A DNA stretch of 64,000 nucleotides from Oligosphaera ethanolica (GTDB lineage Bacteria; Verrucomicrobiota; Lentisphaeria; Oligosphaerales; Oligosphaeraceae). Shown here piece after piece: positions 37,191-45,507 of this stretch. Within the stretch, counting starts at the first letter, position 1; every line of letters begins with the position of its first letter. The notes below the pieces were generated by a model, which saw nothing but the letters and a program-made list of their open reading frames with translations, was not told the DNA's origin and made no database searches. The stretch lies in assembly GCF_030814695.1 (NCBI RefSeq), contig NZ_JAUSVL010000001.1:434001-498000 (forward strand). Reading direction: 5' to 3'. A program made the position numbers and the translations under genes.

Positions 37191-38933
37191 ATGAGTGCAT
37201 TTTCTGACTGGCAGGGCAAAGCGAACGACATCATCATCGGCGTAGCCTCGGATCACGGCGGCCTGCCCAAAAAACAACTCCTGCTTCCCGCCCTGCAGAA
37301 AAAAGGCATCAAGGTCGTCGACCTCGGCCCCTGCACCCTCGATCCCGAAGACGACTACACCGACTTCGCCGTCAAAACCGTCCAGGCCCTGCGCCAGCAA
37401 TCCATCACCTGCGGCATCCTCATCTGCCGCAGCGGCGTCGGCATGTCCATTGCCGCCAACCGCTTCCACGGCATCCGCGCCGCACTCTGCGACACGCCCA
37501 AAAAGGCCCAGCTTAGCCGCAGCCACAACGCCTCCAATATCCTCGTCACCGGCGGCGACAATATGAGCGACACCGACTTCATGGCCACCGTCGACGCCTG
37601 GCTGGCAACGCCATTCTCCTACGAGGAACGCCACATCCGCCGCCTGCGTAAGGCCGAAACCCTCACTTACGATCCCAACGCCGCGCTGAGCGCCGTCGAT
37701 CCCGAAATCGCCGCTATCATGGCCCGCGAGCAAGATCGCCAAAACCGCAGCCTCGAGCTCATCGCCTCCGAAAACTTCGCCAGCGCCGCCGTCCGCGCCG
37801 CCGCCGGCTCCGTCATGACCAACAAATACGCCGAGGGCTACCCCGGCAAACGCTACTACAATGGCTGCGTCCATGTCGATGAAGCCGAAAGCCTCGCCAT
37901 TGCCCGCGCCTGCAAACTGTTCGGCGCCGAGGCCGCCAACGTCCAAGCCCACTCCGGCAGCCAGGCCAACATGGGCGCGTACTTCGCAGTCCTCAACCCC
38001 GGCGATACGGTCCTGGCCATGCGCCTCGACCACGGCGGCCACCTCACCCACGGCCACGGCGTCAATTTCAGCGGCAGGACCTACAATTTCGTCGGCTACG
38101 GCGTCTCTCCTGAAACCGAAATGCTCGACTACGACGAGATCGCCCGCCTCGCCTATGAAAACAAGCCCCGCCTCATTCTCGCTGGTGCCAGCGCCTACCC
38201 CCGCACCATCGACTTCGCGCGGCTCCGCGCCATCGCCGATGAAGTCGGCGCGCTGCTCATGGTCGACATGGCCCACATCGCCGGTCTCGTCGCCGCCGGC
38301 ATCCACCCCAGCCCAGTGCCCTACTGCGATATCGTCACTTCGACCACCCACAAGACTCTCCGCGGCCCCCGCGGCGGCCTGATCCTCGCCAAAGCCGACT
38401 TGATGAAAAAGATCAACTCGCAGATCTTCCCCGGCATCCAGGGCGGCCCGCTGATGCACATCATCGCCGCCAAGGCCGTGTGCTTCCACGAAGCCCTGCA
38501 GCCGTCTTTCGCCGCCTATCAGCGCCAGCTGGTCAAAAACGCCGCCTGTCTCGCCAGCGAGCTCCAGAACCGCGGCTTCCGCATCGTCTCCGGCGGCACC
38601 GACAACCACCTCATGCTCGTCGATCTGCGCCCCAAAGGCGTCACCGGCAAAGCCAGCGCCACCGCTCTCGACAAGGCCGACATCACCGTCAACATGAATC
38701 TCATTCCCTTCGACCCCGAGAAGCCCTTCATCACCAGCGGCGTCCGCATCGGCACCCCCGCCGTCACCACCCGCGGCATGAAAGAACCCGAAATGCGCGA
38801 TATCGCCCGCCTTATCGCAAAAGTCATCGACAATATCAACGACGAGGCCATCTACGGCGCCGTCCGCGAAGAAGTCGCACTTCTCACCGCCCGCTTCCCA
38901 ATGCCCGAATTCGTCTCCGAATGGGATGACTGA
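37191..38933 (+). CDS. RpiB/LacAB isomerase fused to serine hydroxymethyltransferase
   Basis: One uninterrupted 580-residue frame holds two enzymes. Residues about 10-150 are a ribose-5-phosphate isomerase B/LacAB domain: [23 protein letters not shown] with the catalytic Cys, and RSHNASNIL. Residues about 165-580 are serine hydroxymethyltransferase: [44 protein letters not shown] and [12 protein letters not shown] with the PLP-binding Lys. The latter makes glycine and methylene-tetrahydrofolate from serine. The ATG at 37191 has AAAGGG upstream; the frame opens earlier with TTG at 37146. In most bacteria these are separate genes, sometimes neighbours, so this is a fusion. Confidence 0.93.
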   Translation: MSAFSDWQGKANDIIIGVASDHGGLPKKQLLLPALQKKGIKVVDLGPCTLDPEDDYTDFAVKTVQALRQQSITCGILICRSGVGMSIAANRFHGIRAALCDTPKKAQLSRSHNASNILVTGGDNMSDTDFMATVDAWLATPFSYEERHIRRLRKAETLTYDPNAALSAVDPEIAAIMAREQDRQNRSLELIASENFASAAVRAAAGSVMTNKYAEGYPGKRYYNGCVHVDEAESLAIARACKLFGAEAANVQAHSGSQANMGAYFAVLNPGDTVLAMRLDHGGHLTHGHGVNFSGRTYNFVGYGVSPETEMLDYDEIARLAYENKPRLILAGASAYPRTIDFARLRAIADEVGALLMVDMAHIAGLVAAGIHPSPVPYCDIVTSTTHKTLRGPRGGLILAKADLMKKINSQIFPGIQGGPLMHIIAAKAVCFHEALQPSFAAYQRQLVKNAACLASELQNRGFRIVSGGTDNHLMLVDLRPKGVTGKASATALDKADITVNMNLIPFDPEKPFITSGVRIGTPAVTTRGMKEPEMRDIARLIAKVIDNINDEAIYGAVREEVALLTARFPMPEFVSEWDD

Positions 38934-38944
38934 CAGCAACGCGC

Positions 38945-39215
38945 ACGATCAACACAGGAATAATCTGCGCTAATCTGCGCTAATCTGCGGATAATAAAAT
39001 CTTCATCCGACGTCCAGTCTTGCCGCTCACCGGCAAGACCAGTCGCCAAAAATCTGCGGATATAACAATCTGCGCTAATCTGCGGAATCTGCGGATAATA
39101 AAATCTTCATCCGGCGTCCAGTCTTACCGCCCACCGGCAAGACCGGTCGCCAAAAATCTGCGGTTTTAACAATCTGCGTTAATCTGCGGAATCTGCGGAT
39201 AGAATAACTCCTGCA
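38945..39215. repeat. Intergenic repeats of the AATCTGCG type, two long copies
   Basis: Two copies of a segment of about 95-100 bp (from about 38975 and 39068) each contain AATCTGCGCTAATCTGCGG, ATAATAAAATCTTCATCC and a GTCTTGCCG/CGGCAAGAC hairpin. The block separates the fused enzyme gene from the fucosidase-like gene; no gene is seen in it. Confidence 0.85.
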
Positions 39216-39241
39216 TCAGCGGAAAGAAAAGGTAGTCAACG

Positions 39242-40297
39242 ATGGGATCAGTGCCCCACCCGACCATGTTCCAAAATGACGACGGCGTCTACGATGCGAC
39301 GCCGACCTACCTCTTCGACCACGCCGAACTCTACCGCAGCAACGCCCGCGAGGCCGGTTTGACCTGGTTCCGCGAAGCCCGCTACGGCCTCGGGGTCACC
39401 TACGGCCTGCATGCCCTCCTCGGCCGCGGCGAGAATGTCCAGCTCACCGACGACATCAGCGCCAGCGACTACCGCCGCCTCGCTGACCGCTTCACCGCCA
39501 GCCGTTTTGAGGCCAATGAAATCGTCGAATTCGCCATTGCCAGCGGCATGCGCTACGTGTCCTTCACCGCCCGCAGCAGCGACGGCTTCTGCCTCTTCAA
39601 CTCGCAGCTCAGCGACTTCACCAGCGCCAAGGCCGCCGCCGGCCGCGACCTCGTCGGCGAAATGGCGTCCATCTGCGAATACCACGGCATCGGTCTCTGT
39701 CTCCAGTACTCCCACGGCCAGGCCTGGCATCACCCCAACGCACCCGGCTCCAAAGCCGACAAGGCCGCCATGGACCTCGATGCGTACCTGGAATATATGT
39801 CCGGCCAAATGCACGAGCTGCTCACCCAATACGGCCCTATCGCCGCCATCCGCCTCGACGGCATCGCCGCGCCACTGGCCGGCAACAGCCAGGACTACCG
39901 CTGCCAGGAGCTCTATGATCTCATCCACCACCTGCAGCCACAGACGCTCGTCTCCTACCAGCATGGACTCGTCGGCAGCGAAGACTTCTTCAGCGCCAAT
40001 CACCAACTCCCTACCGAAAACGCCACCGACTGCGGCTTCTTCTTCACCCACAGCGACCGCCCCCAGGAACTGCACACCAGCCTCACCCCGGAATCATGGG
40101 GATTCCACGCCGAACAGGCCGGTAAACACCTCCGCGATAAACAAATCTGGGCCATGCTCGAACAAACCGCCCAACACCAGACAAATCTCCTCCTGAACAC
40201 CGCCCTCATGCCCGACGGCTCCCTGGACCTGGAAGACATCGACGCACTGCTACCCGTCAGCCAACGCATCGAAGAACACGGCTTCCCACAAGCATAA
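39242..40297 (+). CDS. GH29 alpha-L-fucosidase-like protein
   Basis: A 351-residue protein with the GH29 catalytic barrel pattern: WFREARYGLGVTYGLHALLGRGE near the start, YVSFTARSSDGFCLFNSQLSDF for the next strand, and IRLDG near residue 205, where the Asp would be the nucleophile (W/L-x-D-G in the family). No signal peptide is visible, so it may act inside the cell, and the usual C-terminal beta-domain is absent, making it shorter than typical fucosidases. AAGGTAG precedes the ATG. It could process fucosylated glycans or be a non-catalytic relative. Confidence 0.8.
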   Translation: MGSVPHPTMFQNDDGVYDATPTYLFDHAELYRSNAREAGLTWFREARYGLGVTYGLHALLGRGENVQLTDDISASDYRRLADRFTASRFEANEIVEFAIASGMRYVSFTARSSDGFCLFNSQLSDFTSAKAAAGRDLVGEMASICEYHGIGLCLQYSHGQAWHHPNAPGSKADKAAMDLDAYLEYMSGQMHELLTQYGPIAAIRLDGIAAPLAGNSQDYRCQELYDLIHHLQPQTLVSYQHGLVGSEDFFSANHQLPTENATDCGFFFTHSDRPQELHTSLTPESWGFHAEQAGKHLRDKQIWAMLEQTAQHQTNLLLNTALMPDGSLDLEDIDALLPVSQRIEEHGFPQA

Positions 40298-40309
40298 GCT
40301 CTGTCTATC

Positions 40310-40488
40310 CGCAGATCCCGCAGATTTTTTCTATCCACAGATTTCGCAGATTAACACAGATTTTTTTTAGATATTGTTTTTGTTTGCAGTTAACAGCTTG
40401 CATTATTTGCAATCTAATGCAATATTATTGCAAACAATAACAAAGTGGAGTGTGCGCAATCTGTGTTGATGCTGGAAGTGATTTGCCC
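40310..40488. repeat. Start of the AATCTG repeat field, AT-rich spacer
   Basis: Degenerate CTATCCGCAGATCCCGCAGATT units (about 40303-40355) lead into a strikingly A/T-rich stretch with repeated TGCAAT/TTGCAA words (40370-40445). The composition is far below the window's GC level. It lies directly upstream of the GxxExxY gene. Confidence 0.6.
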
Positions 40489-40881
40489 ATGATGCTGCCG
40501 GGGGAAAACGTACCGCAAAGAGACGAACAGACCTATGCCATTATCGGCGCGGCTATGGCAGTCCATGCAGAATTGGGCAACGGTTTTCTGGAGGCTGTCT
40601 ATCAAGAAGCATTGGAACTGGAATTTCAGTTACGCGGCATTCCGTATGAACGAGAGAAAACGTTACCTATACACTATCATGGTCAGCCGCTAAAGACTTT
40701 CTACAAAGTAGATTACGTCTGCTTTGGTGAGGTCATTGTTGAGCTGAAAGCGCTTGATGGCCTTACCTGCAAAGAAAACGCTCAGGTCATCAACTATCTC
40801 AAGGCATCCGGCATGCGCCGAGCACTGCTTTTGAACTTTGGCAGTAAGAGCCTTCAACACCAACGGCTCGTCTACAACTAG
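40489..40881 (+). CDS. GxxExxY protein, PD-(D/E)XK nuclease-like
   Basis: A 130-residue protein. The name-giving motif is at GFLEAVY (Gly32, Glu35, Tyr38). A nuclease-type D-x9-E-x-K follows: Asp75 in KVDYVCFG and Glu85-x-Lys87 in VELKAL, with a Gln-Asn stretch (AQVINYLK) after it. The family is grouped with the PD-(D/E)XK superfamily, so DNA or RNA cleavage is possible but not shown. The frame could start at 40450; the ATG at 40489 has no strong ribosome site. Codons are more AT-rich than in neighbours and the gene sits inside a repeat field, suggesting transfer or mobility together with the repeats. Confidence 0.88.
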   Translation: MMLPGENVPQRDEQTYAIIGAAMAVHAELGNGFLEAVYQEALELEFQLRGIPYEREKTLPIHYHGQPLKTFYKVDYVCFGEVIVELKALDGLTCKENAQVINYLKASGMRRALLLNFGSKSLQHQRLVYN

Positions 40882-40945
40882 CGCTAACATGACTTCAATG
40901 CCAGAAAAGCTTTTTCCCTCCATGCTATCCCGAAATCTGCACTAT

Positions 40946-41765
40946 CCTGTCTTGATTGCACGCAAGACAACCGCAAACTGCAATACTAGCCATACAGATC
41001 TAAAAAAAATCTGTGTTAATCTGCGTAATCTGTGGATAGAAAAAATCTGTGTTAATCTGCGTAATCTGTGGATAGAAAAATCTGCATTAATCTGCGTCAT
41101 CTGCGGATAAAAACCTGTCTTGATTGCACGCAAGACAACCGCAAACTGCAAAACTAGCCATACAGATCTAAAAAAAATCTGTGTTAATCTGCGTAATCTG
41201 TGGATAGAAAAAATCTGTGTTAATCTGCGTAATCTGTGGATAGAAAAAATCTGCATTAATCTGTGTCATCTGCGGATAAAAACCTGTCTTGATTGCACGC
41301 ATGACAACCGCAAACTGCAAAACTAGCCATACATATCTAAAAAAATAATCTGTGTTAATCTGCGTAATCTGTGGATAGAAAAAATCTGTGTTAACCTGCG
41401 TAATCTGTGGATGGAAAAAATCTGCATTAATCTGCGTCATCTGCGGATAAAAACCTGTCTTGATTGCACGCAAGACAACCGCAAACTGCAAAACTAGCCA
41501 TACAGATCTAAAAAAAAATCTGTGTTAATCTGCGTAATCTGTGGATAGAAAAAATCTGTGTTAATCTGCGTAATCTGTGGATAGAAAAAATCTGCATTAA
41601 TCTGCGTCATCTGCGGATAAAAACCTGTCTTGATTGCACGCAAGACAACCGCAAACTGCAAAACTAGCCATACATATCTAAAAAAATAATCTGTGTTAAT
41701 CTGCGTAATCTGTGGATAGAAAAAATCTGTGTTAACCTGCGTCATCTGCGGATAAAAAAAGCTTT
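40946..41765. repeat. Five tandem copies of a ~170 bp composite repeat
   Basis: Copies start with CCTGTCTTGATTGCACGC at about 40946, 41114, 41283, 41454 and 41624 (spacing 168-171 bp). Each contains a CAAACTGCAAAACTAGCC stretch followed by AATCTGTGTTAATCTGCGTAAT-type units ending in CTGTGGATAG. Frames reading ITQINTDFF repeats on the minus strand are artefacts. There are no unique spacers, so it is not a CRISPR array. Confidence 0.92.
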
Positions 41766-42336
41766 ATCCCCCGTGCAGGTGCAAGTATTCGTCTCGGGTC
41801 ATGGAATAGCACCAGTCGTCGTGCACGACGCCGTTCGCCAGCTGGCTACAGCGCCGCAGCACGCCCTCGAAGCTGAAGCCGCATTTTTCGATGACTCGCC
41901 GCGAGGCGACGTTGTCCTCGTAGTGGTAGCAGGCCAGCTGTGCAAACTGTAGGTCCACGAACGCGTAATGCAGCACCCGCAATGCCGCCTCGGTCATCAG
42001 ACCGCGATGCCAGTAGTGTTTTGACAAGGAGTAGCCCAGCGCCCGCGCGTTGGCCACGGACCGTTTTTTGTCCTCTCCCAAGCCGATGGATCCGATCACC
42101 CGCTGATTTTCTCTGAGCACGATCGCCCACTGGTAGTCGCTGGGCATCAGCCCGTAGACGATCACGTTCAGGCTCTCTTCACGATTCGCATGCGGCAGCC
42201 ACCCCGCATGCGGCCCGACATCCGGCAGGCGCGCGTACTCATAGAGGTCATCCACATCCCCGCGCGCCCAACGCCGCAATAGCAAACGTTCTGTACCCAA
42301 TGTTTTCATCGACCGGATGAATGTCCTCGACGCCAT
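41764..42336 (-). CDS. GNAT acetyltransferase, RimJ/RimL type
   Basis: A 190-residue GNAT protein: LGTERLLLRRWARGDVDDLYEYA at the start, VIGSIGLGEDKK in the central strand, then LGYSLSKHYWHRGLMTEAALRVLHYAF for the acetyl-CoA pyrophosphate loop (a variant of the R-G-x-G/A site) and NVASRRVIEKCGFSFEGVLRR at the end. This is the layout of RimJ/RimL-type N-terminal or small-molecule acetyltransferases in the cytoplasm. The start at 42336 follows GGGG; starts at 42372 and 42309 are also possible. It ends exactly at the edge of the repeat field. The substrate is unknown. Confidence 0.9.
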   Translation of the reverse strand: MASRTFIRSMKTLGTERLLLRRWARGDVDDLYEYARLPDVGPHAGWLPHANREESLNVIVYGLMPSDYQWAIVLRENQRVIGSIGLGEDKKRSVANARALGYSLSKHYWHRGLMTEAALRVLHYAFVDLQFAQLACYHYEDNVASRRVIEKCGFSFEGVLRRCSQLANGVVHDDWCYSMTRDEYLHLHGG

Positions 42337-42463
42337 GATATAGTTACCCCAAACGAGCTTCTGCAGCCTCAAATACCAGCCCGTTACTATACGGCGTCAC
42401 CTGCAGATACCAACAGCCGCGCGCCGTCAATCAGCCACTTTTGCAGTGAGGAATAACCATCGC

Positions 42464-44557
42464 ATGCAGCACATCCCCAATTACGAACAACAGGTCTATG
42501 CGGCAGTCCTCGGCAAAGTCATCGGCGTCTACCTGGGACGTCCTTTCGAAGGATGGTCAAAAGCGAAAATCGAGGCGACCTGGGGGCGTATCGACCGCTA
42601 CGTCAACGAAGACCGACAGGTACCGCTGGTCGTCGCCGACGACGACATCTCCGGCACCTTCACCTTCATCCGCGCCCTGGAAGACTCCGGGCGCTACGAG
42701 CAGACGCCACCCGCTTTCTTTGGCGACACCTGGCTGAATTACCTGCTCGAAGGCCGCACCATCCTCTGGTGGGGCGGCATGGGCGTCTCCACCGAACATA
42801 CCGCTTTCCTCCGCCTCAAACAGGGCATCCCCGCGCCATCGAGTGGCGCCATCAGCACCAACGGCCAGGTCGTCGCCGAACAGATCGGCGCGCAAATCTT
42901 CATTGACGCCTTCGGCATGGTCGCGCCCGGCCAGCCCGTACTGGCAGCCAAACTGGCCCGCCACGCCGCCGCCGTCTCGCACGACGGCGAGGCCCTCAAC
43001 GCCGCCGTCGTCGTCGCCAGCATGATCGCCGCCGCCTTCGTGGAAAAAGACATGGCGAAGCTGCTCGACATCGGCGTCGCGCAGATCCCCGCCGCCTCGC
43101 TCATCGCCCAAGTCCACCGCGATGTCCGCCAGTGGTGCCGCGAAGACGGCCACTGGCGCCAGACTTTCGAACGGATTGGCGAGAAGTACGGCTATCACCG
43201 CTATGGCGGCAACTGCCACGTCGTCCCCAACCACGCCGTCATGATCATGGCTTGGGCATACGCCGGCAATGATTTCCACGAAGCGCAGGCCATCGTCAAT
43301 ACCGCCGGCTGGGACACCGACTGCAACGCCGGCAATGTCGGCGCCCTCATGGGACTCGTGGTCGGCCTTGAGCGCATCGGCGAAAAATATGACTTCATCA
43401 GCCCCATGGGCGGCCGCATCATCTTGCCCACGGCCGAGGGCACCCGCGCCGCCACCGACTGCCTCAGCGAAGCCACCGCCATCGCCCGCATCGGCCGGCA
43501 GGTCATGCACTGGCCGCAACTGCCCGCACCCAAAGGCGGCGCCTGGCTGCACTTTTCGCAGCCTCTCGCCCAGCAGGGCTTCCTCAGCGATGAACAGAGC
43601 CAAGACAGCCGCGGCGCACTCCTGCTCAGCAATCCCGACGGCGAGGCCCTCCACGCCCACTATAGCGTCAATCCCGGCCGCGTCGCCCGCATGGCCCTGC
43701 CCGTCTATCCCGGCGCAACCGACAGCGCCTACCAGACCGTCGGCGTCAGCAAACTCTACAGCGGCATGACTGTCCACGCCGACATGGACTGCTCAACAGC
43801 GAGCCACGCCCACATGCGGCTCTTCATCGCCATCGCCACCGCTGATCCACATACGCCACCGCGCGTCATCTACGGACCGTCACAGCCCTGCGACGGCACG
43901 CCCCGATCCCTCGCCATCACCATCCCCGACACCGCCCTCATGCCCGTCACCCAGCTCGGCATCGACATCCGCTGCCAGAGCCCTGCGACCGGCAGCGTCC
44001 GCTGCCTCGCCGTCCGCCTCGGTGGCACGGCGAGCCTATACACCGACACCCTGCCGGTCGTCAATCGCCTCAACGTCCCCGGCTGGATTGTCGATGCCGA
44101 TGTCATCCGCGGCGCCTTTTCCGACGACCAGGAGCCCGTCCAGCACTTCGGTAAAAATACCGGCCGTGGCCTGGCCATCACTGGCAATCGCTTCTGGCGC
44201 GATCAGTCCATCCAGGCCCGGGTCAAAGTCCACTTGGCCGACGAAGGCGGCTTGGTGGCCCGCTACCAGGGCCTGAATCGCTACCTCGCCCTCGTCCGTC
44301 GCCAAGACCGCCTCGCCATCTGCAAACGTTTCTACGGCGACAGCATCCTGGCTGATATGCCCTGCGACTGGCCACTTGATCAGGTCCGCGAGCTCCGCCT
44401 CCACTGCGTCGACAACGCCATCACGGCCTACCTCGACGGCCAGCCCGTCCTGCACGCCATCGACAACGATCTCCGCGACGGCGCCACCGGCCTCCTCTTC
44501 AGCAATGGTCTGGTCGGCTTCCGCGACATCCGCATCGAAAGCACCGTGCGGGCATGA
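42464..44557 (+). CDS. ADP-ribosylglycohydrolase-family protein with C-terminal beta domain
   Basis: A 697-residue protein. Residues about 1-330 show the ADP-ribosylglycohydrolase fold: AAVLGKVIGVYLGRPFEG, VADDDISGTF (metal-binding acidic cluster) and the signature NTAGWDTDCNAGNVGALMG. Enzymes of this family remove ADP-ribose from proteins or small molecules using two metal ions; PVC genomes carry many copies that may have other sugar substrates. The rest of the protein is beta-rich, probably two sandwich domains, the last like a LamG/concanavalin fold. The ATG at 42464 has GAGGAA upstream. There is no signal peptide. Confidence 0.88.
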   Translation: MQHIPNYEQQVYAAVLGKVIGVYLGRPFEGWSKAKIEATWGRIDRYVNEDRQVPLVVADDDISGTFTFIRALEDSGRYEQTPPAFFGDTWLNYLLEGRTILWWGGMGVSTEHTAFLRLKQGIPAPSSGAISTNGQVVAEQIGAQIFIDAFGMVAPGQPVLAAKLARHAAAVSHDGEALNAAVVVASMIAAAFVEKDMAKLLDIGVAQIPAASLIAQVHRDVRQWCREDGHWRQTFERIGEKYGYHRYGGNCHVVPNHAVMIMAWAYAGNDFHEAQAIVNTAGWDTDCNAGNVGALMGLVVGLERIGEKYDFISPMGGRIILPTAEGTRAATDCLSEATAIARIGRQVMHWPQLPAPKGGAWLHFSQPLAQQGFLSDEQSQDSRGALLLSNPDGEALHAHYSVNPGRVARMALPVYPGATDSAYQTVGVSKLYSGMTVHADMDCSTASHAHMRLFIAIATADPHTPPRVIYGPSQPCDGTPRSLAITIPDTALMPVTQLGIDIRCQSPATGSVRCLAVRLGGTASLYTDTLPVVNRLNVPGWIVDADVIRGAFSDDQEPVQHFGKNTGRGLAITGNRFWRDQSIQARVKVHLADEGGLVARYQGLNRYLALVRRQDRLAICKRFYGDSILADMPCDWPLDQVRELRLHCVDNAITAYLDGQPVLHAIDNDLRDGATGLLFSNGLVGFRDIRIESTVRA

Positions 44558-44575
44558 GTGACCCCTCCCGCGCCC

Positions 44576-45421
44576 TCAGGCGAATTCACCGCCAAAGGCG
44601 CCGAAGTAATTGGCGGCGGGCTGCGAACAAGGCTCCCCGAAGTCCATCACGTACATGGTCACCGTCGCCTTGAAACCACTGTCCACCAGAAAGGCCGTGA
44701 ATTCCTTCTGAGTTTCATAGGCCATCACCTGCACTGGCCGGCCGGCATGCTCCTCGGCGGCCGAACGCCGCAAGAGCGCACAGGCATCCGCAAAAGACGC
44801 GGCATTGATGGCTACATGTCGGGCATTCGCACCCACCCGCCCCAGACTGAAGCCCGCCAGTCGCCCACCACGGCACAGCTTGAAGGCCAGCGCGGGCTGC
44901 GCCCGATACAGGAAGTCCACCACCCCCGACCGGCTGAAGCCGAAAGCAGCCGCGTCGCAGGCCGCCGCCGCCGGGATGTCCTCGGCCGTCATCGCCTCGG
45001 CGCCCTCGCGCGGCCAGTCGCGCACCACGTCCGGCGCGACAAAGTACTTGGCCATGGTGAATGCCTGCCGGTAGCCAATTTTCTCATAGACCTTGCTGCC
45101 GGCCTCCGTCGCGTACAGCCGCCAGGTCGCCACGTCCGGCCGCGCGGCCATCACCGCTTTGAGCAATGCCGTCGCCAGGCCGTGTCCGCGCATTTCCGGC
45201 AGCACAAAAACCATATTGACAAAGCCCATGCGGCCCCCGCCATACACTTGCGCCGCCGCCGAACCAATCGTCTCAGCGCCCTTCATGGCATAGAGCGTAA
45301 TGGCCTCCGGCGCTTCCACCAGCTGCCGGCACTCTTCAAGGGTCTGATTCCAACCCGCCTGACGCGCGAAATCACACATCGGCTGCGGATCCCGCGAAGC
45401 CCTGATCTCAATTCCGTCCAT
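44576..45421 (-). CDS. Two-domain GNAT acetyltransferase
   Basis: A 281-residue protein. The first half is a GNAT domain with VNMVFVLPEMRGHGLATALLKAVM, containing the R-G-x-G-x-A acetyl-CoA loop, and GSKVYEKIGYRQAFTMAKY at its end. The second half (about 150-281) is a smaller domain of the kind often following GNAT domains in YitH/Acetyltransf_18-type proteins, with LGRVGANARHVAI. The substrate is unknown. It converges with the ADP-ribosylglycohydrolase gene (18 bp apart) and starts 86 bp downstream of miaA on the same strand, separated from it by a hairpin. Confidence 0.88.
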   Translation of the reverse strand: MDGIEIRASRDPQPMCDFARQAGWNQTLEECRQLVEAPEAITLYAMKGAETIGSAAAQVYGGGRMGFVNMVFVLPEMRGHGLATALLKAVMAARPDVATWRLYATEAGSKVYEKIGYRQAFTMAKYFVAPDVVRDWPREGAEAMTAEDIPAAAACDAAAFGFSRSGVVDFLYRAQPALAFKLCRGGRLAGFSLGRVGANARHVAINAASFADACALLRRSAAEEHAGRPVQVMAYETQKEFTAFLVDSGFKATVTMYVMDFGEPCSQPAANYFGAFGGEFA

Positions 45422-45448
45422 GTTTGCGCCCTTTCTTCATGTCTACGC

Positions 45449-45489
45449 CAAAACAAATACCGCGCCACACCCCGCGCCAAGGCGTGGCG
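45449..45489 (-). terminator. Possible terminator of the miaA operon
   Basis: On the minus strand CGCCACGCC and GGTGTGGCG form a nine-pair stem with one wobble, followed by GGTATTTGTTTTGG. The T run is interrupted, so efficiency is uncertain. It lies directly after the miaA stop. Confidence 0.4.
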
Positions 45490-45507
45490 CAGAGCAACAG
45501 CGCTCTC

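Noticed and set aside
37113..38939. 608-codon open frame on the minus strand
   Set aside because: It is antisense to the RpiB-GlyA fusion, whose motifs are unmistakable; high-GC genes here often leave the opposite strand open.
40942..41745. Minus-strand frames with ITQINTDFF-type repeats
   Set aside because: Products of the AATCTG repeats, without start sites or fold; a common annotation artefact.
40946..41765. Possible CRISPR array
   Set aside because: Units of about 170 bp are repeated in full; there are no unique spacers of constant length and no cas genes.
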